Shown: positions 1 to 5,645 of the stretch, in pieces | Position numbering within the stretch: position 1 is the stretch's first letter | Layout: every line of letters starts with the position of its first letter | Assembly (NCBI GenBank): GCA_938030915.1 | Contig: CALHIO010000225.1 | Span: 1-6,978, forward strand | Direction of reading: 5' to 3' | Length of the DNA: 6,978 bases | DNA from: an uncultured Gemmatimonadota bacterium | GTDB taxonomy: Bacteria; Gemmatimonadota; Gemmatimonadetes; Longimicrobiales; Gaopeijiaceae | Notes under the pieces: model-generated | What the model was told of the DNA's origin: nothing | The model's database searches: none | Seen by the model: the letters and a program-made list of their open reading frames with translations, nothing else | Made by a program: the position numbers and the translations under genes

Positions 1-180
1 GCAGCGGGCCTCGCCGGCCTTGCCGCCGGCGTCTGGGAGAGCGGCGAAGACTTCCTCGGTGCTCAGGGCGATGCGCGCCGATTCGAGACGGGGCCCGCGG
101 GTCGGGAGCGGCAGGCGTCGATGGAGGGATGGAATCGGGCGGTGCGGGCGTCCCTCGCCTGGGCGCGGGATGAGGGCTAA
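1..180 (+). CDS. glpK: Glycerol kinase (FGGY family), C-terminal end only
   Basis: Frame 1 is open from the left edge to a TAA at 178-180 and gives the last 59 residues of a protein whose start lies outside the window. The segment begins with a small-residue helix (AAGLAGLAAGVW) and ends with GWNRAVRASLAWARDEG. This pairs well with the end of glycerol kinases, where an 'AGLAxGxW' helix is followed by an 'F.P....ER' stretch (here RFETGPAGRERQ) and a closing 'GWxxAVxRAxxW' helix. Glycerol kinase phosphorylates glycerol to glycerol 3-phosphate with ATP in the cytoplasm. The active site is not in view, so another FGGY kinase such as a xylulokinase cannot be excluded, but the closing helix favours GlpK. 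It has no evident functional link to the Ccm genes 97 bases downstream. Confidence 0.72.
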   Translation, partial: AAGLAGLAAGVWESGEDFLGAQGDARRFETGPAGRERQASMEGWNRAVRASLAWARDEG

Positions 181-208
181 ATCCCATCGTATAGGGGGTT
201 TTCCGGAC

Positions 209-238
209 TTTTCGCGGGCGCAGGGATCAGGCTAGATT
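209..238 (+). promoter_or_regulatory. Possible weak sigma-70-like promoter upstream of ccmE
   Basis: A TAGATT hexamer at 233-238 matches four of six positions of the -10 consensus. It lies 18 bases downstream of TTTTCG (209-214), a poor -35. It sits in the only gap before the Ccm block and about 40 bases before the ccmE start, where a promoter would be expected. The match is weak, and the operon could instead be read through from the upstream kinase gene. Confidence 0.25.
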
Positions 239-265
239 CTCTCCACGTTCCGCACGACAGAGCTC

Positions 266-273
266 GGAGAGGA
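266..273 (+). promoter_or_regulatory. Ribosome binding site of ccmE
   Basis: GGAGAGGA is a strong Shine-Dalgarno sequence ending 4 bases before the ATG at 278. It selects that ATG over the in-frame ATG at 299 (Met8), which would also cut into the membrane anchor. Confidence 0.7.
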
Positions 274-277
274 CGGT

Positions 278-709
278 ATGAAGAAGAATGGACGTTTCAT
301 GGTGGGTCTCGTCGGTGTTGCCGCCGTCGTTACCTACCTGATCTGGACCGGGGTCAGCGAGACCATGGTCTATTACATGACCCCCGTCGAGCTGGTCGAG
401 AGGGTCTCGGAAGATCCGACGTTTCACGAGGTCGGCGTGAAGGTCGGAGGCATGGTGGTGCAGGGCACCTATGCGCGCGTGGAGGGAGAGCTGCTCCACG
501 TCTTCACCGTGCGCGACCTGGTGGACGAGTCCGTCACCTTCGTCGTCGAGTACCGGGACGCGCTGCCGGATACGTTCACAGACGACGTGGAGGTCGTGAT
601 CGAAGGCAAGCTCCGCGCCGACGGTGTCTTCGAGGCGACGACGCTCCTTACCAAGTGCGGTAGCCGCTACGAAGCATCGCCCGAGGAGCTCGCAGGGATC
701 GATTCGTGA
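278..709 (+). CDS. ccmE: Cytochrome c-type biogenesis protein CcmE, heme chaperone, Cys (CxxxY) type
   Basis: The 143-residue product is a membrane-anchored periplasmic heme chaperone: it receives heme from the CcmABCD complex and passes it to CcmF. Residues about 7-26 form the N-terminal anchor. A 'SETMVYYMTPVEL' segment follows (residues 27-39), the counterpart of the conserved 'Y(F)YTPSEL' region of CcmE, and then an OB-fold-like beta-rich domain to about residue 125. Length is normal for the family. The key oddity is the heme-attachment site. Classical CcmE has His in HxxxY, whereas this protein reads KCGSRYE, with Cys127 and Tyr131 (codons 656-658 and 668-670), the CxxxY motif of System I* CcmE. 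Heme is therefore expected to bind covalently through the cysteine (family knowledge plus inference). The start is set by the site at 266-273. The stop overlaps the ccmF start (GTGA). Confidence 0.95.
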   Translation: MKKNGRFMVGLVGVAAVVTYLIWTGVSETMVYYMTPVELVERVSEDPTFHEVGVKVGGMVVQGTYARVEGELLHVFTVRDLVDESVTFVVEYRDALPDTFTDDVEVVIEGKLRADGVFEATTLLTKCGSRYEASPEELAGIDS

Positions 710-2766
710 CCATTCTCGGAGAGTTCGCTCTCTGGATCTCCCTGCCGGTGGCGGCATGGGGGATGGTGCTCGGGTACGCGGGAGGTCGGACCCTCCGGGG
801 TGACCTGGTCCTCAGCGCCGAGCGGAGCATCTACGCTGTCTTCGGCCTCCTCGTGATCGCGTGCCTCGGCGTCGGCGCGGCCTTCCTGGGGGACCGCTTC
901 GAGTACTGGTATATCGCCAACTATTCGAACACGAACCTGGAGCTCTTCTACAAGGTGACCGGGCTGTGGGCCGGTCAGCGCGGTTCGCTCCTCTTCTGGG
1001 CGGTGCTCGTCGCGCTGTTCGGCGTGATCACGGTCTTCACGAATCGGACGAAGAACCGCGAGTTCATGCCGTACGTCGCCGGCGTGCTGCAGACGATCAT
1101 GCTGTTCTTCATCGTCGTTCTGCTCTTCGCGGACGTGAATCCCTTCGAACGTCTGGAGTTCACGCCCGCGGATGGGCGCGGGCTGAATCCTCAGCTCCAG
1201 AACTACTGGATGACGATTCACCCTCCCACCCTCTATCTGGGCTTCACCGCGTTCACGATTCCGTTCGCCTTCGCGGTGGCCGCGCTGCTGAACGGTCGGC
1301 TGGATGCCCGCTGGATTCAGCTCACGAGGCGGTGGATCCTCACCAGCTGGCTCTTTTTATCGGTCGGCATCGTCTTCGGAATGCGCTGGGCCTACGAGGA
1401 GCTCGGATGGGGCGGCTACTGGTTCTGGGATCCGGTCGAGAACGCGTCTCTCCTTCCATGGCTCACGGCGACCGCGTTCCTGCACTCGATTCAGATACAG
1501 GAAAACCGTGGCATGTTGAAGGTCTGGAACATGTCGCTCGTGCTCCTGACGTTCCTGCTCACGATCTTCGCCACGTTCCTGACCCGTTCTGGTCTGATCG
1601 AGTCGGTACACTCCTTCGCTCAGGAGCTGAAGATCGCCTACATCTTCCTCAGCTTCATGGGGGCCGTGCTCGCCGCGTCCGTGGTTCTGATTCTCTACCG
1701 GCTTCCTGAACTGCGGTCGGAGAACCAGATCGAGTCGTTCTTCTCGCGCGAATCGGCGTTCCTGTTCAACAACCTCCTCCTGCTGGGCGCGGCATTCTCC
1801 GTGATGTGGGGCACGATGTTCCCCCTGATCTCCGAGGGCTTCACCGGTCAGGAGATCTCGGTCGGACCTCCTTTTTTCGAGAAGGTCAACTTTCCGATCG
1901 GGCTCGTGCTTCTGGCGCTGGTCGGGATCGGGCCCGTGATCGCATGGCGTCGAGCGACCAAGAGGAACCTGCAGAAGAATTTCACCATTCCGGTGACGGT
2001 CGGTGCGGTCACGGCGATCGCACTCTTCGCGATGGGCGCGCGTCACGAGCTGGCACTCGTGACGTGGAGCATCTCGGCGTTCGTGCTCACGATTATCGCG
2101 ACCGAGTTCTGGAAGGGTACGCGCGCACGAGCTCGGATCGAAGGGGAGGGGTACCTGCTCGCCTTCTTCCACCTGATCACGCGAAACCGTCGCCGCTGGG
2201 GTGGCTACACGGTCCATGTCGGCTTCGTACTCATGTGCATCGGCTTCGCCGGCGCCGGATACAACACGGACAGCCGATTCAACGTCGAGCCCGGTGATGT
2301 CGTGGAGGTCCAGTCGCCCTTCGGGCACATGTACGAGCTGACCTACGAAGGCCTCTCGATGTCCATCGGTCGCGGCGAGAGGAACCTCCTCTGGCAGGCG
2401 ATCGCGACGGTTTCGGTGCGCCGCGACGGTGAGCCTCAGGGTGTGCTCACCACGGAGAAGCGCCAGTACACCAACCGGGACACCCAGCCGATGACCGAGG
2501 TCGGCATCCGATCGATCATCCAGGAGGATCTATACCTGATCCTCTCTGCGATGAACGACAGTGGTGGCGCGCTACGGAACGATCCGGGCGCTCAGGGAAT
2601 CGACCTTCAGGTCCTCATCAAGCCGCTCGTGAACTGGATCTGGATCGGATGTCTGTTCATCGCGATCGGAACCGTGATCGCCCTCTGGCCGAGTGTGGAC
2701 CGGACGCGCATGGCTCGAGAAAAGGCTGTCGGTTCTACCGAACCGGCCGCCGCCGGGGCGGACTGA
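706..2766 (+). CDS. ccmF: Cytochrome c-type biogenesis protein CcmF, holocytochrome c synthetase
   Basis: The 686-residue polytopic inner-membrane protein is full length for the family. CcmF takes heme from holo-CcmE and ligates it to the CxxCH cysteines of apocytochrome c on the periplasmic side. The diagnostic WWD domain is intact at residues 234-252 (GWGGYWFWDPVENASLLPW), and the 'GQRGSLLFW' motif lies at 90-98. Four conserved histidines are in the expected contexts: H172 (TIHPPTLYLG), H260 (TAFLHS), H302 (IESVHSF) and H504 (GGYTVHVGF). They correspond to the two WWD-flanking heme ligands and the two transmembrane heme b ligands of characterised CcmF. A soluble periplasmic loop spans about 515-640, followed by a last membrane helix at about 642-661. 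The start is GTG at 706, overlapping the ccmE stop by 4 bases, with AGGGA at 694-698 as ribosome binding site. This suggests translational coupling. Confidence 0.97.
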   Translation: MTILGEFALWISLPVAAWGMVLGYAGGRTLRGDLVLSAERSIYAVFGLLVIACLGVGAAFLGDRFEYWYIANYSNTNLELFYKVTGLWAGQRGSLLFWAVLVALFGVITVFTNRTKNREFMPYVAGVLQTIMLFFIVVLLFADVNPFERLEFTPADGRGLNPQLQNYWMTIHPPTLYLGFTAFTIPFAFAVAALLNGRLDARWIQLTRRWILTSWLFLSVGIVFGMRWAYEELGWGGYWFWDPVENASLLPWLTATAFLHSIQIQENRGMLKVWNMSLVLLTFLLTIFATFLTRSGLIESVHSFAQELKIAYIFLSFMGAVLAASVVLILYRLPELRSENQIESFFSRESAFLFNNLLLLGAAFSVMWGTMFPLISEGFTGQEISVGPPFFEKVNFPIGLVLLALVGIGPVIAWRRATKRNLQKNFTIPVTVGAVTAIALFAMGARHELALVTWSISAFVLTIIATEFWKGTRARARIEGEGYLLAFFHLITRNRRRWGGYTVHVGFVLMCIGFAGAGYNTDSRFNVEPGDVVEVQSPFGHMYELTYEGLSMSIGRGERNLLWQAIATVSVRRDGEPQGVLTTEKRQYTNRDTQPMTEVGIRSIIQEDLYLILSAMNDSGGALRNDPGAQGIDLQVLIKPLVNWIWIGCLFIAIGTVIALWPSVDRTRMAREKAVGSTEPAAAGAD

Positions 2767-2785
2767 GTCCGCGAGGCGTCGTGCG

Positions 2786-3217
2786 ATGACCCTCTACGCC
2801 GGTGTCGCACTCGTCGCCGCCGCGGTGGTGCTCTTCATTCTTCAGCCGGTCGTGAAGGGCATCCATGCGTCCCTCGATCGTGATGACGATGAGTTGACGG
2901 AAACGGAGGCCCGGAAGCGGGTCGCGCTGCTCGCGCTGCGTGACGTCGAATACGACTTCCTCGCGGGAAAACTCGACGAACAGGACTACCGTTCGCTGAA
3001 GAGCGAATTGACCGCCGAGGCGCTCGCGGCCCTGGAGGCGGATGAGGCGTCCAAATCCGGAGGCGGGAGCGACGAAGCTCTCGAGGCGGAGATCGCCCGC
3101 CTTCGCGCGGGGTTGAAGTCGGGCACGCCGTGCCCGGCTTGCGCATACACGAACGCCGACGGTAGCCGGTTCTGCTCGGCGTGCGGCCATGCGCTCGCCG
3201 CAGCCGTGGCGGGGTGA
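2786..3217 (+). CDS. CcmI-like N-terminal membrane protein with C-terminal zinc ribbon
   Basis: This 143-residue protein has one membrane helix (about residues 4-23). A charged helical region (about 37-88) follows with the pattern 'RVALLALRDVEYDFLAGKLDEQDY', split here as RVALLALRDVEYDF and AGKLDEQDY; it resembles the N-terminal part of CcmI-type proteins. After a Gly/Ser stretch and a short helix comes a C-terminal zinc ribbon with Cys116, Cys119, Cys130 and Cys133 (CPAC...CSAC, then GHAL). The TPR domain of full CcmI is absent, and so is the LRCxxC motif of CcmH. With no positive charge before the helix and basic residues after it, the helix probably runs N-out, placing the zinc ribbon in the cytoplasm. 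The ATG at 2786 has only a weak site (GAGG, 2773-2776). Upstream in-frame starts such as GTG 2693 would overlap ccmF by about 75 bases and lack hydrophobicity. A Ccm accessory role is inferred from position; its function is unknown. Confidence 0.8.
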   Translation: MTLYAGVALVAAAVVLFILQPVVKGIHASLDRDDDELTETEARKRVALLALRDVEYDFLAGKLDEQDYRSLKSELTAEALAALEADEASKSGGGSDEALEAEIARLRAGLKSGTPCPACAYTNADGSRFCSACGHALAAAVAG

Positions 3218-4002
3218 CGGACGGAGTGTCCCCGGGGGCAGACACGCTCGGTGTGAAGGACGTCGCCCGGGGCTCGGCCGACAATGGACGCGAGATTGTC
3301 CTGGAGGCGAACGGGCTTCGTCGGGAATACGGCCCGGTCGTCGCCGTGGACGGCGTGGATCTGACGATGGTCGAAGGGGAGTTCCTCACCGTCTTCGGAC
3401 CGAATGGTGCGGGAAAGTCATCCCTTCTGGGCATGCTCGGCGGAGGTATGAGACCGACGGCGGGCACCGTTCGCGTGCGCGGACAGGCCCTCTCGTTTTC
3501 AGAACACGACTGGCAGCACCGGATCGGCATGCTGTCCCACCGCGGCTTCCTGTACGGTCGCCTCACCGTGGAGGAGAACCTGCGCTTCTACGGGACGCTC
3601 TTCGGCCTCCAGGACCTGGAAGAGCGTCTGCCCGCCCGCCTCGCCCGAGTCGGTCTCGCCGAGCGGGCCCGCTTCGAGGTGCGGCAGCTCTCTCACGGGA
3701 TGCGCCAGCGTCTGTCCCTGGCGCGGGCGTTGCTCCATGACCCCGACGTCGTCCTTCTCGATGAGCCGTACACGGGTCTCGATCCCTCGGCCGCGGGTGT
3801 ACTGCGAAGCGTGCTCGGGGAACTCAGAGATGGCCGTCGGACGGTCGTCATGGTCACTCACAACCTCCGCGAGGGCCTGGCGATGGCGACACGCCTCGCC
3901 GTGCAGGTCTCCGGCCGGTTCGCCTGGGAGGGTCCGAACGACGGTCTGGGGCGAGAGGACTTCGAGCGGCACTACCACGACGTCGTCGAGGGCCGCGTAT
4001 GA
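3214..4002 (+). CDS. ccmA: Heme exporter ABC transporter ATP-binding protein CcmA
   Basis: The 262-residue cytoplasmic ABC ATPase drives release of holo-CcmE from CcmC/CcmD together with CcmB. Numbered from the GTG at 3214, the motifs are Walker A GPNGAGKS (62-69), signature LSHGMRQR (159-166), Walker B VVLLDEP (179-185), D-loop GLD (188-190) and the H-loop His in VTHN (216). The usual Q-loop glutamine is not obvious; the segment reads IGMLSHRGFLYGRLTVEENL, similar to the 'GH' variant of other CcmA proteins. The start is GTG at 3214, overlapping the preceding stop by 4 bases (GTGA). GTG at 3181, 3226 or 3253 are in-frame alternatives, and none has a strong ribosome binding site. The first about 28 residues before 'IVLEANGLRREYG' look unstructured and are longer than usual. 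Sequence alone could also fit another ABC-2 exporter ATPase, but placement next to ccmB and ccmC makes CcmA the clear choice. Confidence 0.9.
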   Translation: MTDGVSPGADTLGVKDVARGSADNGREIVLEANGLRREYGPVVAVDGVDLTMVEGEFLTVFGPNGAGKSSLLGMLGGGMRPTAGTVRVRGQALSFSEHDWQHRIGMLSHRGFLYGRLTVEENLRFYGTLFGLQDLEERLPARLARVGLAERARFEVRQLSHGMRQRLSLARALLHDPDVVLLDEPYTGLDPSAAGVLRSVLGELRDGRRTVVMVTHNLREGLAMATRLAVQVSGRFAWEGPNDGLGREDFERHYHDVVEGRV

Positions 4003-4679
4003 ATACCTATCTGCGCCAGGTGTGGGTGATCGTCTGGAAAGATCTCGTGCTGGAGATGCGTTCTCGTGAGCGGATCGCCTCGATGGGGGCGTTCGCGGTG
4101 CTTGCGGGGGTCCTCTTCAACTTTTCGATCGATACGACCTCCACCCGCCCACAGGACGTCGCCGCCGGCCTCATCTGGATGACGCTGATCTTCGGTGGCT
4201 TGCTCGGGGTCGGACGGACGTTCCATCTGGAAGCTCAGGACGGTGCGCTGCAAGGCGTGCTGATGTCCCCGACGCCCAAGGATGCGCTCTTCCTCGCGAA
4301 GACGGCTGCGAACTTCGTCCTGCTGTATGTGGTTTCGCTCCTCGTTCTTGGTGTGTTCGGGCTATTCTTCGGTCTGGACCTGGGGCCGAACCTCGGTTGG
4401 GTCGTTCTGGTGCTCGGGGTGGGAGCTCTGGGCTTCGTCGCGTTGGTGACCCTTTTCGCGGCGGTGTCGACAGGGACGAACATGGGAGAAACACTTCTCC
4501 CGGTCCTGGTCTTCCCGTTGCTTGTCCCGATGGTCATTTATGGCGTGGGTACGACCACCCGACTGATCAACGGGAGACCCTTCGACGAAGTCGAGGGCAA
4601 TGTCAGAATGCTGGGCGCGTTCGCGCTGGCCGCGGTCGCGGCCGGGGCCGTGCTCTTCCGATACGTAGTGGAGGATTGA
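3999..4679 (+). CDS. ccmB: Heme exporter membrane protein CcmB
   Basis: The 226-residue protein is close to the usual CcmB length (about 220). It shows six predicted membrane segments at about residues 26-43, 53-71, 102-124, 133-157, 166-184 and 203-222. The N-terminal 'VWKDLVLEMRSRERIASM' stretch is the typical cytoplasmic coupling region of CcmB, where an acidic 'KDL..E.R' pattern precedes the first helix. The 'LLPVLVFPLLVPMVIYGV' helix (166-183) is another family hallmark. CcmB is the membrane partner of CcmA; the complex acts in releasing heme-loaded CcmE, and direct heme transport by it is not established. The start ATG at 3999 overlaps the ccmA stop (ATGA). Confidence 0.95.
   Translation: MNTYLRQVWVIVWKDLVLEMRSRERIASMGAFAVLAGVLFNFSIDTTSTRPQDVAAGLIWMTLIFGGLLGVGRTFHLEAQDGALQGVLMSPTPKDALFLAKTAANFVLLYVVSLLVLGVFGLFFGLDLGPNLGWVVLVLGVGALGFVALVTLFAAVSTGTNMGETLLPVLVFPLLVPMVIYGVGTTTRLINGRPFDEVEGNVRMLGAFALAAVAAGAVLFRYVVED
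4670..4674 (+). promoter_or_regulatory. Ribosome binding site of ccmC
   Basis: GGAGG lies inside the last codons of ccmB, 4 bases before the ATG at 4679. It supports that start over the in-frame ATG at 4694 (Met6) and over any upstream extension of the reading frame into ccmB. Confidence 0.6.
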
Positions 4680-5368
4680 TGTCGACGGCAGGAATGAGAC
4701 GAGGGGGGACCGCGCTGACGCTGCTCGGCCTTCTCGGACTGATCACTTTGTATTGGATGGCCTTCTTCTGGGTGCCGACCGAGGTGAACCAGGGGGTCGT
4801 TCAGCGGATCTTCTACATCCATGTGCCGGCGGCATGGACCAGCTTTCTCGCCATCGGATTCGCCGCGCTGGCGAGTGGGATGTACCTGTGGCTCCGGGAC
4901 GAGCGGCTGGACCGCGCGGCGCTCTGCGCGATCGAGGGGGGGCTGGTCTTCGCCACTCTGGTCCTCACGACCGGCCCGCTGTGGGGCAAGATCGCCTGGG
5001 GCACGTATTGGACCTGGGAGCCTCGGCTGACGCTCACGCTGCTCCTGTGGTTCATCTTCATCGGGTACTTCATGGTCCGGAACGCCACGGAAGACCCGGA
5101 GAAGGGGAAGCGGTTTGCGGCCGTCGTCGCGATCGTCGGTGCGATCGACATTCCATTCATTCACCTCAGCGTCGTCTGGTTTCGCTCGCTCCACCCAGAG
5201 CCGGTCGTGGCCAGGCCGGACGGACCGACACTGCCGGGCGACATGCTGCTCACGCTGCTCTTCGGCGTGCTCGTCTTCACTGTGCTCTTCTTCGGACTCT
5301 TCCTTTTCCGCTATGCGGTCGAAGGGCTGCGTGCAGAAGCTGATCTGCGCGCCCGCTCTGCGGCCTGA
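4679..5368 (+). CDS. ccmC: Cytochrome c-type biogenesis protein CcmC, heme lyase for CcmE
   Basis: The 229-residue inner-membrane protein has about six membrane segments. CcmC binds heme at its external face and loads it onto CcmE. Both expected heme-ligand histidines are in context: His48 in 'IFYIHVPAAW' and His162 in 'IPFIHLSVVWFRSLHP'. The WWD domain lies at about residues 102-124 and reads WGKIAWGTYWTWEPRLTLT. The position that is Asp in the usual 'WxWD.RLT' is Glu114 (codon 5018-5020), a conservative but noteworthy change. The start ATG at 4679 overlaps the ccmB stop by one base (TGATG). The reading frame is open upstream into ccmB, but that part is an out-of-frame shadow. CcsA of System II is related through the WWD domain, but the length and neighbours identify CcmC. 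Confidence 0.95.
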   Translation: MSTAGMRRGGTALTLLGLLGLITLYWMAFFWVPTEVNQGVVQRIFYIHVPAAWTSFLAIGFAALASGMYLWLRDERLDRAALCAIEGGLVFATLVLTTGPLWGKIAWGTYWTWEPRLTLTLLLWFIFIGYFMVRNATEDPEKGKRFAAVVAIVGAIDIPFIHLSVVWFRSLHPEPVVARPDGPTLPGDMLLTLLFGVLVFTVLFFGLFLFRYAVEGLRAEADLRARSAA

Positions 5369-5380
5369 CATCGAACGACC

Positions 5381-5620
5381 ATGAAGAAATCCATCACGCG
5401 CGCCCTGCCTCTGGCCGTCCTCGCCCTTGCCGTGACGGCGGGGGCCGTCGTGGCGCAGGAATCGGCTGGAATGCCGCAAGCCACCCGTCTGGCCGAGCAG
5501 AACCTTCGTCCGTACTGGCACGTCTTTGCCGCCTACGCCCTGGTGATCCTCGTCGTGGGTGGGTGGGCCGTCTCGATCGCGCGCCGATTGAAAGCGATCG
5601 AAGAACGCCTGGTCGACTGA
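5381..5620 (+). CDS. ccmD: CcmD-family small membrane protein with signal-like N terminus
   Basis: This 79-residue protein has a signal-peptide-like N terminus: KK at 2-3, a hydrophobic core to about residue 22, and a possible cleavage after Ala25 in VVAQE. A short polar stretch follows, then a membrane helix at about 47-66 starting after 'RPYWHVFAAY', then a basic/acidic amphipathic tail (ARRLKAIEERLVD). One helix with an aromatic/Tyr-rich entry and a charged cytoplasmic tail is the CcmD pattern. In the classical system CcmD is needed to release holo-CcmE from CcmABC. Classical CcmD has no leader, although leader-bearing CcmD-family proteins do occur outside Proteobacteria. Identification rests mostly on position right after ccmC and on this architecture. 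No clear ribosome binding site precedes the ATG, which is 12 bases after the ccmC stop. Confidence 0.75.
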   Translation: MKKSITRALPLAVLALAVTAGAVVAQESAGMPQATRLAEQNLRPYWHVFAAYALVILVVGGWAVSIARRLKAIEERLVD

Positions 5621-5626
5621 TCGACC
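5611..5626 (+). other. Small inverted repeat spanning the ccmD stop codon
   Basis: GGTCGA (5611-5616) and TCGACC (5621-5626) are perfect reverse complements around a CTGA loop that contains the stop. No T-run follows, so it does not look like an intrinsic terminator. It might affect mRNA stability or be chance. Confidence 0.3.
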
Positions 5627-5629
5627 GAC

Positions 5630-5636
5630 GGAGGAG
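5630..5636 (+). promoter_or_regulatory. Ribosome binding site of the barrel-protein gene
   Basis: GGAGGAG ends 9 bases before the ATG at 5646. It is a strong Shine-Dalgarno match and fixes the start of the last gene, which lies just ahead of a good secretion signal. Confidence 0.65.
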
Positions 5637-5645
5637 CGGCCGCTC

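Noticed and set aside
179..201. Possible terminator after the kinase gene: AAATCCC (179-185) against GGGGTTT (195-201)
   Set aside because: The stem has only three G-C pairs plus a T-G wobble, and a 9-base loop; the T-run is used inside the stem, so it is too weak to call.
20..235. Small plus-strand open frame of 71 codons at the left end
   Set aside because: It is out of frame with the recognisable kinase C terminus and its product is Arg/Ser/Gly-rich with no features.
1357..2328. Minus-strand open frame (323 codons) opposite ccmF
   Set aside because: It lies wholly within ccmF, whose motifs are unambiguous; the antisense composition is low-complexity and charged.
4397..4678. Upstream extension of the ccmC reading frame into ccmB
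   Set aside because: The extension translates to a Gly/Arg-rich shadow of ccmB; ATG 4679 with GGAGG at 4670-4674 fits the known CcmC length.
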